Made by a program: the position numbers and the translations under genes
Part shown: positions 1 through 5,128 of the stretch, piece after piece
Layout: each line of letters opens with the position of its first letter
Numbering within the stretch: the stretch's first letter is position 1
Assembly: GCA_903868295.1 (NCBI GenBank)
Contig: CAIPUQ010000129.1
Coordinates: 1-9,885 of the forward strand
Direction: 5' to 3'
Length of the DNA: 9,885 nucleotides
DNA from: an uncultured Roseiflexaceae bacterium
GTDB taxonomy: Bacteria > Chloroflexota > Chloroflexia > Chloroflexales > Roseiflexaceae
The notes under the pieces: generated by a model
Told to the model about the DNA's origin: nothing
What the model saw: only the letters and a program-made list of their open reading frames with translations
Databases searched by the model: none

Positions 1-8
1 CATACATT

Positions 9-46
9 AAACCACCCCCTGATTCACACGAATCAGGGGGTGGTTT
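9..46. terminator. Strong perfect hairpin, probable bidirectional transcription terminator
   Basis: Positions 9-25 and 30-46 are perfect 17-bp inverted repeats around a 4-nt loop (ACAC). The arms start with AAACC on the left and end with GGTTT on the right, so either strand would give a GC-rich stem ending in a short U run (only three or so). No gene is seen immediately to the right. It most likely ends transcription of a gene lying left of the window, and may also stop readthrough from the minus-strand cytochrome operon. The weak T-tract keeps the call below certain. Confidence 0.7.
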
Positions 47-79
47 GTTATGTACGCCTTGACCGCGGCCGACCAGGGT

Positions 80-120
80 CGAGGTCGTCATGCCCCGCGC
101 AGAGGGGTACTCGGCCTTGA
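80..120. repeat. Type A nested-hairpin repeat, copy 1 (degenerate)
   Basis: This copy matches the other A copies from CGAGGTCGTC to CCTTGA. It carries AGAGGGG where others have AGCGGGG, which weakens the inner stem, and TCGGCC where others have TCGCCC. The changed right arm, TCGGCC at 111-116, can still pair with GGCCGA at 67-72, so an outer stem is available despite the sequence change. Confidence 0.7.
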
Positions 121-148
121 ATGTCGTTACATGACCAAAGCCGATCAG

Positions 149-190
149 GGGCGACGTACACGTCGCCCGTAGATAAATAACGGGCGACGT
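149..190. repeat. Type B palindrome, copy 1, with an alternative overlapping hairpin
   Basis: Positions 149-157 (GGGCGACGT) pair with 160-168 (ACGTCGCCC) across a 2-nt spacer. The right arm, extended to 160-170 (ACGTCGCCCGT), is also perfectly complementary over 11 bp to 180-190 (ACGGGCGACGT) across a 9-nt A/T-rich loop. The two hairpins share the 160-168 segment and cannot form together in one strand. Confidence 0.75.
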
Positions 191-202
191 GACGGGGTTT
201 AC

Positions 203-246
203 GGGCGAGGTCGTCATGACCCGCGCAGCGGGGTACTCGCCCTTGA
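203..246. repeat. Type A nested-hairpin repeat, copy 2
   Basis: GGGCGAG at 203-209 pairs with CTCGCCC at 236-242. Inside it, CCGC-GCA-GCGG forms a tight inner stem. This copy has GACCCGC where copy 3 has GCCCCGC, which shortens the inner stem by one or two pairs. Its end is 126 bp after the end of copy 1. Confidence 0.8.
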
Positions 247-283
247 GCGTTAATACGTGACCACGGGGCATCAGGGGCATCAG

Positions 284-303
284 GGGCGACGTACACGTCG
301 CCC
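284..303. repeat. Type B palindrome, copy 2
   Basis: The 20-bp palindrome is identical to the one at 149-168. It is preceded by a small tandem duplication (GGGGCATCAG twice, about 265-284). The following TCGCCCGT (298-305) can alternatively pair with ACGGGCGA at 316-323, the same type of competing stem as in copy 1 but with shorter arms. Confidence 0.8.
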
Positions 304-317
304 GTAGATACAATAAC

Positions 318-361
318 GGGCGAGGTCGTCTTGCCCCGCGCAGCGGGGTACTCGCCCTTGA
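318..361. repeat. Type A nested-hairpin repeat, copy 3
   Basis: GGGCGAG at 318-324 pairs with CTCGCCC at 351-357, and the inner CCCCGC-GCA-GCGGGG stem is perfect. This is the best-formed of the four copies. It runs straight into the type C repeat. Together, 336-405 repeats at 463-532 with three mismatches in 70 bp. Confidence 0.8.
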
Positions 362-417
362 TGTGTTCTCGAGTCAATGATGGTGCTATTGAGCGGGGCT
401 TATTGCAATAAGCCCCG
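356..417. repeat. Type C repeat, copy 1, ending in a 24-bp perfect palindrome
   Basis: Positions 356-405 match 483-532 with two mismatches in 50 bp, including a shared CTCGAG and TCAATGATGG. The copy ends in a perfect palindrome at 394-417 (arms CGGGGCTTATTG and CAATAAGCCCCG). No T-run follows on either strand, so a classical intrinsic terminator is not supported, although the stem is strong. Confidence 0.75.
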
Positions 418-462
418 TCGGCATGAGGCCGCGGATCGCATTGATTGGTGAGGTTTTAATAA

Positions 463-488
463 CCGCGCAGCGGGGTACTTGCCCTTGA
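463..488. repeat. Type A repeat, copy 4 (right half only)
   Basis: Only the inner stem (CCGC-GCA-GCGG) and the right arm remain. The left arm GGGCGAGGTCGTC is absent and is replaced by an A/T-richer sequence (GGTTTTAATAA). The right arm reads CTTGCCC instead of CTCGCCC. Its end is 127 bp after copy 3. Confidence 0.7.
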
Positions 489-539
489 AGTGTTCTCGAG
501 TCAATGATGGTGTTATTGAGCGGGGCTTATTGCCCCGCT
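483..539. repeat. Type C repeat, copy 2, with hairpin next to the cytochrome stop codon
   Basis: This is the second copy of the 50-bp repeat. It closes with the hairpin AGCGGGGC (519-526), loop TTATT, GCCCCGCT (532-539). Relative to copy 1 it lacks seven bases in the loop region, but the altered sequence still folds perfectly. It lies about 30 bp past the stop codon of the minus-strand cytochrome gene and could act as a 3'-end stabiliser or weak terminator for that operon. No U-tract is seen. Confidence 0.65.
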
Positions 540-569
540 GATGGGGTTATACGCCCCGATTCGAAGAAA

Positions 570-989
570 TCAATGTCCGTTTTTTTGCATCTCGCGGATT
601 TCGTCTGACCACGTACTTTTGATGTACTCGATGATCGCCTTTGCGTCCTGGTTGGTGAGGACGTTATTGAAGGCGGGCATGCGATTGAGTTGGTTACCGG
701 TTACTGAAGCACCACCATACAGAATCGTCTCAATCAGGTAGTCGTCGCGATGATGCCAGGTATGACCTGTTTCGTCATGTGGTGGTGCCGGCCAACTCCC
801 ATCGGGGTTTTGCGTCTGCCAATTGGCCTGGCCTTCGAGGTTGATGCCGTGACAGGCAGCGCAATGGCGTTCATACAGAACGTCCCCACTCTCGGCTGCT
901 GTGGGACTCGACGTTCGAATGGTGTATGCGGTATATCCAAACACCGTCACCATAATCATCAGAGCAATGAGCAATACTTTACGGTTCAT
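570..989 (-). CDS. Small membrane-anchored cytochrome c (single CxxCH)
   Basis: The 139-residue product starts with a short basic tip and a hydrophobic segment (about residues 4-23), an uncleaved anchor or signal sequence that places the heme domain outside the cytoplasmic membrane. The heme-binding CAACH is at residues 43-47 (Cys43, Cys46, His47), and Met104 in MPAF is the likely distal ligand. The acidic, Trp-containing C-terminus (residues 119-131) is typical of small class I cytochromes c. The role is one-electron transfer; the partner is unknown. The ATG at 989 is chosen because it overlaps the exporter stop codon (ATGA), follows a GGGGA ribosome-binding site at a 5-nt gap and directly precedes the signal sequence. 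The frame is open further upstream, but that would lie inside the exporter gene. It is the third gene of the minus-strand operon. Confidence 0.9.
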   Translation of the reverse strand: MNRKVLLIALMIMVTVFGYTAYTIRTSSPTAAESGDVLYERHCAACHGINLEGQANWQTQNPDGSWPAPPHDETGHTWHHRDDYLIETILYGGASVTGNQLNRMPAFNNVLTNQDAKAIIEYIKSTWSDEIREMQKNGH

Positions 990-1636
990 GAGATTCCCCA
1001 GACTGTATATATGCCGTCGTAGACCAGGAACCCACCCAGGATACACAACAACGCCCCGCTGCCTATTAGCATCGTCTGATAGAGTGCAGGCGAGAACGCG
1101 TTGCGATTGCGACCAATGAGATACGCCAACGTTGCACGGACACCAACCAGCATGAAATAAAATCCGACGACGAAAAGTGCCGCTCCTGGCAAGCCATGCG
1201 CGTTCCATGCTTTGACGAGGTTCGGACCACCAGCGGTCCCCCAAAAGAGGTATGGGTTGGGGTTGAGAAAGTTGATCAGCATCGCACTGAATAAGGATGT
1301 GAGGCTGCCGTCATCCGCGGCGTTCCGACTGGTACTTAACGTCGCCAAGTCAATCGTGCGCGACCATGCGTCTCGCATACCCCGAATCCCCAGCCAGATA
1401 ATATATGCACCCCCCAAGACGCCCAGCCAACCAAACAACGTCGGCGGTAAGCTCCCGACCAACAGCGTCGCCGCTGCGATGATGGGTGCGTCAGTGAGCA
1501 GTGGAGCAATCGTGACGAGCATCCCCGACCGAGCGCCATTACGAAGTGCGCGCGAAACGGCGAGGGTGAGAGATGGACCGGGATTGATACTGGCTTGTAG
1601 GCCAAAAGAAAGACCTAATAGGAGGAAACCCCACAT
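986..1636 (-). CDS. LysE/RhtB-family amino-acid or small-molecule exporter
   Basis: The 216-residue integral membrane protein shows the LysE-family signature near its N-terminus: a first helix ending in SINPGPSLTLA (about 16-26) followed by a basic loop (RALRNGARSG) and a second helix. A further conserved NPNPYLFW occurs at 125-132. Length and five or six hydrophobic segments (about 2-22, 38-60, 66-85, 114-134, 148-175, 186-206) fit the family, whose characterised members export lysine, threonine or homoserine lactones by proton antiport. The substrate cannot be told from sequence. The ATG is preceded by AAGGAGT at a 4-nt gap. The gene begins 28 bp after the kinase stop codon, and its own stop overlaps the cytochrome start by 4 bp, so the three genes are probably co-transcribed and the last two translationally coupled. 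Confidence 0.88.
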   Translation of the reverse strand: MWGFLLLGLSFGLQASINPGPSLTLAVSRALRNGARSGMLVTIAPLLTDAPIIAAATLLVGSLPPTLFGWLGVLGGAYIIWLGIRGMRDAWSRTIDLATLSTSRNAADDGSLTSLFSAMLINFLNPNPYLFWGTAGGPNLVKAWNAHGLPGAALFVVGFYFMLVGVRATLAYLIGRNRNAFSPALYQTMLIGSGALLCILGGFLVYDGIYTVWGIS

Positions 1637-1640
1637 GACA

Positions 1641-1647
1641 ACTCCTT
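1641..1647 (-). promoter_or_regulatory. Ribosome-binding site of the LysE-family gene
   Basis: Read on the minus strand this is AAGGAGT, a near-perfect Shine-Dalgarno sequence 4 nt before the ATG. It fixes the start at 1636 and shows that the exporter is translated from its own initiation site inside the operon. Confidence 0.75.
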
Positions 1648-1664
1648 ACGCATTGCGGATAGTG

Positions 1665-3020
1665 TCACACTGGGAGTTCCAAGACAAAGCACGCCCCGTG
1701 TGGGGTATTTGATCGGTAGCGCAACTGCGCATTCATAGCCCGGGCAAACGTCCGTGCAATGTTGAGGCCGATACCGCTCCCTCGATGCCCCGTCCCACGT
1801 GAGTACGTGACAAACGGTTCGAATATCGAGTCAATATGCTCGGGCGGTACACCAGGTCCGGTGTCTGAGATGTGGATTTCGATGGAGTCTGGCGCAACGA
1901 CACAGTTGATAGCGATCTCTGCCGTTGCAGGGGTATGGGCAATCGCATTGTCGAGCAAGATACGGATAATGTGATTGACGTAATGGGGATCGTATGTGCT
2001 CATAATGGTTACTTGTGCGCACAGCATGTGAACGGTCCGACCAGGTGCGCCGCGTTCAACGGTTTTTACTGTTTCATGCATATGCGGCATGAGGTCATAT
2101 GCGTCGACACTCGGAATACGTTGTTCGGTCCGTGCAATGGTCAAGAGATTATCAATCATATTGGTCATATGTTTGTTTTCGGCCACAATCGTCCGCAGCA
2201 GGTCAGCGTTGGGATGATCCGTAGGCACATCCTGTAACGCGAGTTGTGCAGATGCACGGACGATGCTCACCGGAGTGCGGAGCTCATGGCTTGCATTGGT
2301 TATAAATCTCTTCTGTAGCTCATACGCTCGTTCAGAAGGCGCAACAAAATATCCCGACAGAATCCAGGACGCGAGAATCACAAAAATGATGCCGATGAAG
2401 CCGACATACAGCAGAATAAAGCGCAGTTGCCGTTCGAGTGACACATAATCTGCCATTGGTCGACCGACCTGGATGTAACGGATTGGATTATCTGGCATGT
2501 GCAGCGATACTACCCGTATGTCACGCCCTTGCTGATCTTTGATAGAGCGTACATCAATATGCTCGGGCGAAGCGGCTGCTGCCTGCATGCTTTCGTTGTT
2601 CAGCGGAATAGCCGGTTCGTCCGGGTTCTCACGTATGGGAAGCCCATCACTGTTTGCGATGACTGTGTATGTACCGACCGTGAGGGGGCTTGTAAACATT
2701 GATGTCAAAAATGTGGGGGTGTTGGCAGGCAAAAACGGTTGCAGTGCTTCGATTTCACTCAGGTAGCCTGCATGATTTACGTTCAAATAGTTGTGGTAGT
2801 TGGTCAATCGCGACGGGAGGGGGAGCGTTCTTTGGACAAGTTCGGTGCTTAATCGTTGGTACAGCACCGCATCTGCACTTTGAATAAATGTATCGGTCAG
2901 CCACGTAATCGTCATGATGCGCAAAAAAGCAATTAACAAGACCGTCGTACTTGCATTAAGTACCGTCATACGGAACCGTAAACTGCGAAACATCGAAGGC
3001 TTACGCAAACTCTTCAGCAT
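1665..3020 (-). CDS. Membrane sensor histidine kinase
   Basis: The 451-residue kinase has a first membrane helix at about 18-40, an extracytoplasmic sensor region of about 155 residues (45-199) with no recognised domain, and a second helix at about 200-223. The linker to the kinase core is short, with no clear HAMP domain. The HisKA H-box is FITNASHELRTP (239-250), with His245 the phosphorylated residue. The ATPase part has the N-box (LLDNAIAHT, Asn358), the G1 box (DTGPG, 386-390) and the G2 box (GSGIGL, 414-419), so it should be active. The AYELQKRFITNASHE lead-in is typical of OmpR-partner kinases. The start at 3020 is supported by an AAGG about 8 nt upstream; a later Met at residue 10 is possible. 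No response regulator lies beside it, which is unusual for this class. It heads the exporter/cytochrome operon. Confidence 0.93.
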   Translation of the reverse strand: MLKSLRKPSMFRSLRFRMTVLNASTTVLLIAFLRIMTITWLTDTFIQSADAVLYQRLSTELVQRTLPLPSRLTNYHNYLNVNHAGYLSEIEALQPFLPANTPTFLTSMFTSPLTVGTYTVIANSDGLPIRENPDEPAIPLNNESMQAAAASPEHIDVRSIKDQQGRDIRVVSLHMPDNPIRYIQVGRPMADYVSLERQLRFILLYVGFIGIIFVILASWILSGYFVAPSERAYELQKRFITNASHELRTPVSIVRASAQLALQDVPTDHPNADLLRTIVAENKHMTNMIDNLLTIARTEQRIPSVDAYDLMPHMHETVKTVERGAPGRTVHMLCAQVTIMSTYDPHYVNHIIRILLDNAIAHTPATAEIAINCVVAPDSIEIHISDTGPGVPPEHIDSIFEPFVTYSRGTGHRGSGIGLNIARTFARAMNAQLRYRSNTPHGACFVLELPV

Positions 3021-3023
3021 TGG

Positions 3024-3113
3024 ATGTACCTTGTGTCAGACCATACAGCATCCAAAACGATGCGTTCTCTCGAGTAGATACCAGATCGCATATACATATG
3101 TACTTCGTGTCAG
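3024..3113. repeat. Pair of 16-bp direct repeats upstream of the kinase gene
   Basis: Positions 3024-3039 and 3098-3113 match at 14 of 16 bases (ATGTACYTYGTGTCAG on the plus strand) and start 74 bp apart. A similar CATAC sequence follows each. The copy nearer the kinase overlaps its ribosome-binding region; the other lies within the likely promoter zone. They could be operators for autoregulation or the trace of a small duplication. Confidence 0.5.
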
Positions 3114-3320
3114 CATACATGCACACTGACCAAGTCCCAATATTGGAGTGTGTTGTAGGGTTAGCCTGCGTGTTTGGCTCCGTGTGCGACGACAAAACCA
3201 GCAGAAACGGTTGATATCGCTTGTGCACCGCCATACACCCAGGTTGTGACGCCAGTGCGACCCACCCAGCAATCTGTACATAACTCCTATAGAAGTATAT
3301 GCGATATTTGCTTGTTTGTT

Positions 3321-3337
3321 CAGAATCCGTACAGAAT
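3321..3337. promoter_or_regulatory. CAGAAT direct repeat with 11-bp period, possible OmpR-type operator
   Basis: CAGAAT occurs at 3321-3326 and again at 3332-3337, exactly 11 bp apart start to start. OmpR/PhoB-family regulators commonly bind tandem half-sites of this spacing. The pair lies about 300 bp upstream of the kinase start and about 410 bp upstream of the plus-strand operon. Short repeats can arise by chance, so this is only a candidate site. Confidence 0.3.
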
Positions 3338-3656
3338 GCGCGACATGCAATCGTCGAAAAAACCACAAAACCTCTGTGGAATGTTAACCTGGTTTGGGAT
3401 TGTTTGGAATATTCACGTAAAAGGGGAGTACCGTACGTGTATGAAATTCTGAACCGCACGACGCAGTCCATTGCTCAGCAGGGTACGGTACCGTCTGCAA
3501 CACAACGTCACCGCCGCAAACAACACCGCCGGGAATCACGAAGGACCATCTCAAACTCATGTCACACGGGACGACGTACCCCGCATCGTTCGGTGGCCGA
3601 TACTTCTGCCCGAGACACAAACAACACGGCTAACTGCTGGTGTCACATGTAATCCG

Positions 3657-3686
3657 TTGCCATCAACGTTCTGCGTACACTATGTA
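3657..3686 (+). promoter_or_regulatory. Weak sigma-70-like promoter candidate for the plus-strand operon
   Basis: TTGCCA (3657-3662) and TATGTA (3681-3686) are separated by 18 bp and lie about 60 bp before the first start codon. Each box is only a partial match to the bacterial consensus, so this is tentative. Confidence 0.22.
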
Positions 3687-3747
3687 CGGTTGAACTATTC
3701 CGACCATGGCATCGTCAATGATAGACAGACGTACAACTGAGGATTTC

Positions 3748-4545
3748 ATGACACTCAAAATCAAACTTATCATCACGGCCTGCTTGACGGCATTTTTGGC
3801 AGTCATCGTTGGCGCAGTGATCAATAGACTCGACGCGGTGCAGAAGACGCAAGCAGCTGCCGTCATCGTCGAGACAGAGGTTCCTGCGGAAGAACTCGCA
3901 CCGACCGAAGCTATTCTACCGCCGACGATGACCATCGCACCCGTCGTCGATCTCGCGGTCGTTCAACAACGCGAAGCCGCCTATCAAGCACAACTCACAG
4001 AGGCGAATCAACGTCTCGCCGAAGCCTCGGCTCGATTAGCAGAAGCCCAAGGACAGGCCAAATCGGTCGCACAACAGTACAATGCAGTCGTCAACAAGCA
4101 AGTACTCGCAGCAACGGTAATGCCCGTATCTACCGACGTACCAGCTGCCCCCGCAGCCGTCTATTTGCCGGTCGACGCAGTTGCGGCAATTGGTCGTGCT
4201 CTCGATGCAGATGCGGTCCTCCAGAAGGCCCCAGAGTTGGTCCTGTACGAGAGTCGCGCTGCATATGAACTAGTGTTTGATCGCGGCACAGTGTACATCG
4301 CGGCCGATGATGGCAGCGTGTTGGCGAACGGCATGGCTGGATTTCAAGTGGTAAGCGCCACAACCAATAGTAACGGCACCAATCCCAGCCCGGCCGCACC
4401 ACCTGCGGTCCCGCAACCGACCGCTGAACCTGCTCCGACGAGCGAACCCGCCCCCGATGACAGCGGCAATGACCACGACAATCACGACGACGATGACGAA
4501 GCAGAACACGAAGACAAAGACGAAGACGAAGACAGTCATGACTAA
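3748..4545 (+). CDS. Membrane-anchored coiled-coil protein with PepSY-like domain and Asp/Glu/His-rich tail
   Basis: The 265-residue product has an N-terminal membrane helix (about 5-26), a Pro/Thr-rich linker (45-66), an Ala/Gln/Glu coiled coil (70-115), a PepSY-like region (about 138-196: VDAVAAIGRAL, then a YELVFDRGTVYIAADDGSVL hairpin), a Pro-rich linker (213-236) and a very acidic tail. Residues 237-265 hold 13 Asp, 5 Glu and 4 His and could bind metal ions. PepSY domains are known in extracytoplasmic proteins and in membrane reductases; this assignment is from pattern only. The ATG at 3748 has GAGGA 4 nt upstream and begins right at the signal anchor; an in-frame ATG at 3706 lacks a ribosome-binding site. 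It is the first gene of the redox operon, so it is probably an extracytoplasmic partner of the diheme protein or a metal sensor. Confidence 0.82.
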   Translation: MTLKIKLIITACLTAFLAVIVGAVINRLDAVQKTQAAAVIVETEVPAEELAPTEAILPPTMTIAPVVDLAVVQQREAAYQAQLTEANQRLAEASARLAEAQGQAKSVAQQYNAVVNKQVLAATVMPVSTDVPAAPAAVYLPVDAVAAIGRALDADAVLQKAPELVLYESRAAYELVFDRGTVYIAADDGSVLANGMAGFQVVSATTNSNGTNPSPAAPPAVPQPTAEPAPTSEPAPDDSGNDHDNHDDDDEAEHEDKDEDEDSHD

Positions 4546-5128
4546 TCAGGCACCCAATACGCGCAAAATCGCTCAGCACATCAAAAACGCTGGAGACCAG
4601 AACGAGCGGATGCTGGTCCGGACGATTGCCACGATCCTTGCCGGCGTCGGCACAATCGTCGGCTGGATGGCACTCGCAAGCCAAGAGCCGGTCCCCGTGG
4701 TCGAAGCGGTCGCCGTCGAACCGACGCAGACGCCAGAACCAGCACCGACCGAGGCGCTGGTGCTCATCCCGACCGCTACGGTCGCGTTTGCGCCGATACC
4801 AACGCTCCACGCTATCCCTGGGCGGCAAGTGTTGCCGACATTGATGCCCACCCAAGGTCTCGTCGATGCAGCACCTGCAACAAGCAGTGACACCGGTGCC
4901 GATACGCAGAACCCACTGCAACCGACAGCTGCCGCACAGACCTTGCGGGTTGTGGTCGTACCGACCTCGGCGGTAGTTGCGCCGGACCCGGCAGGCGGGC
5001 AAGCACCCGCTGCGCCTGGCCAGGTGATACCGCCAGCGGTCCCCAATCAGCCGGCACCGCAAGCCACAGCAGTGCCCAAGCCCAAACCCAAGCCGACGCC
5101 GGCAGGGAACAGCAAGGGATCGAAATAA
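4538..5128 (+). CDS. Membrane-anchored Pro/Ala/Thr-rich protein of unknown function
   Basis: The 196-residue product has a basic N-terminal segment, one hydrophobic helix (about 26-47) and then a long Pro/Ala/Thr/Val-rich region to a Lys/Pro-rich end (PKPKPKP near 180). It has no Cys and no catalytic motif, and is probably disordered outside the membrane. The ATG overlaps the end of the preceding gene by 8 bp, which suggests coupling. A longer in-frame start at 4457 would add a Thr/Lys-rich segment that is only a shadow of the acidic-tail codons, so it is rejected. The layout (helix, then an APTEA-containing Pro/Thr linker) echoes the first part of the upstream protein, so the two may share ancestry or a surface-anchoring role. 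I do not recognise a family. Confidence 0.78.
   Translation: MTNQAPNTRKIAQHIKNAGDQNERMLVRTIATILAGVGTIVGWMALASQEPVPVVEAVAVEPTQTPEPAPTEALVLIPTATVAFAPIPTLHAIPGRQVLPTLMPTQGLVDAAPATSSDTGADTQNPLQPTAAAQTLRVVVVPTSAVVAPDPAGGQAPAAPGQVIPPAVPNQPAPQATAVPKPKPKPTPAGNSKGSK

Larger units (their letters stand above)
60..540. repeat. Array of nested GC-rich inverted repeats (intergenic repeat region)
   Basis: This stretch has no credible gene and is made of three interleaved repeat types. Type A has a CCCCGC-GCA-GCGGGG inner hairpin inside GGGCGAG/CTCGCCC outer arms, and its copies end at 120, 246, 361 and 488. Type B is a 20-bp palindrome, GGGCGACGT-AC-ACGTCGCCC, at 149-168 and 284-303. Type C is a 50-bp sequence ending in a hairpin, at 356-405 and 483-532. 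The same DNA appears in different reading frames of the minus strand (Gly-Glu-Tyr-Pro in one copy, Gly-Arg-Val-Pro in others), which argues for a nucleic-acid rather than a protein function. The array lies just downstream of the minus-strand operon ending at 570, so its transcript would be the 3' region of that operon. It resembles REP/BIME-type extragenic palindromes in general design; I do not recognise the family. Confidence 0.8.
3021..3747. other. Divergent intergenic region without a recognisable gene
   Basis: This 727-bp stretch separates the minus-strand kinase operon from the plus-strand redox operon. It is more A/T-rich than its flanks at about 3050-3430. Open frames exist on both strands (for example minus 3036-3368 and plus 3299-3652), but their translations are rich in Cys, Trp, His and Arg, show no family features and overlap one another. 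I read it as regulatory DNA, possibly with remains of a decayed gene. It holds two short direct-repeat pairs (3024-3113 and 3321-3337) and a weak promoter candidate near 3657-3686. No RNA gene is seen. Confidence 0.6.

Noticed and set aside
48..377. 109-codon minus-strand open frame across the repeat array
   Set aside because: It is made wholly of the DNA repeats, translates the same repeat in two frames, and has no family features. The open frame follows from GC-rich palindromes.
60..540. CRISPR array
   Set aside because: Repeat units are few, internally palindromic and of several interleaved types; the sequences between them are themselves repeated rather than unique spacers; no cas gene is present.
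990..1244. Upstream extension of the cytochrome frame
   Set aside because: It would overlap the LysE-family gene by 259 bp. The signal sequence begins at the ATG at 989, which has its own ribosome-binding site.
3001..3471. Minus-strand open frames upstream of the kinase (3001-3471, 3036-3368)
   Set aside because: They overlap each other, are rich in Cys, His and Trp, show no domain, and one runs into the kinase start. No good ribosome-binding spacing is seen.
3299..3652. Plus-strand 117-codon open frame, with a GGGGAG before an internal GTG near 3438
   Set aside because: The translation is Arg/His/Thr-rich with no recognisable pattern. It could be a small gene, but nothing in the sequence supports it beyond the open frame.
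3706..3747. Earlier ATG for the PepSY-like protein
   Set aside because: There is no ribosome-binding site before it, and the extra 14 residues are charged and precede the signal anchor. The ATG at 3748 has GAGGA at the right distance.
4457..4537. Earlier ATG for the Pro-rich protein
   Set aside because: The added 27 residues are a Thr/Lys shadow of the acidic-tail codons in the other frame.
4883..4903. SSDTGAD in the Pro-rich protein as an ApbE flavinylation site
   Set aside because: The residue after Gly-Ala is Asp, not the Thr or Ser that would accept FMN, and there is no surrounding FMN_bind fold.
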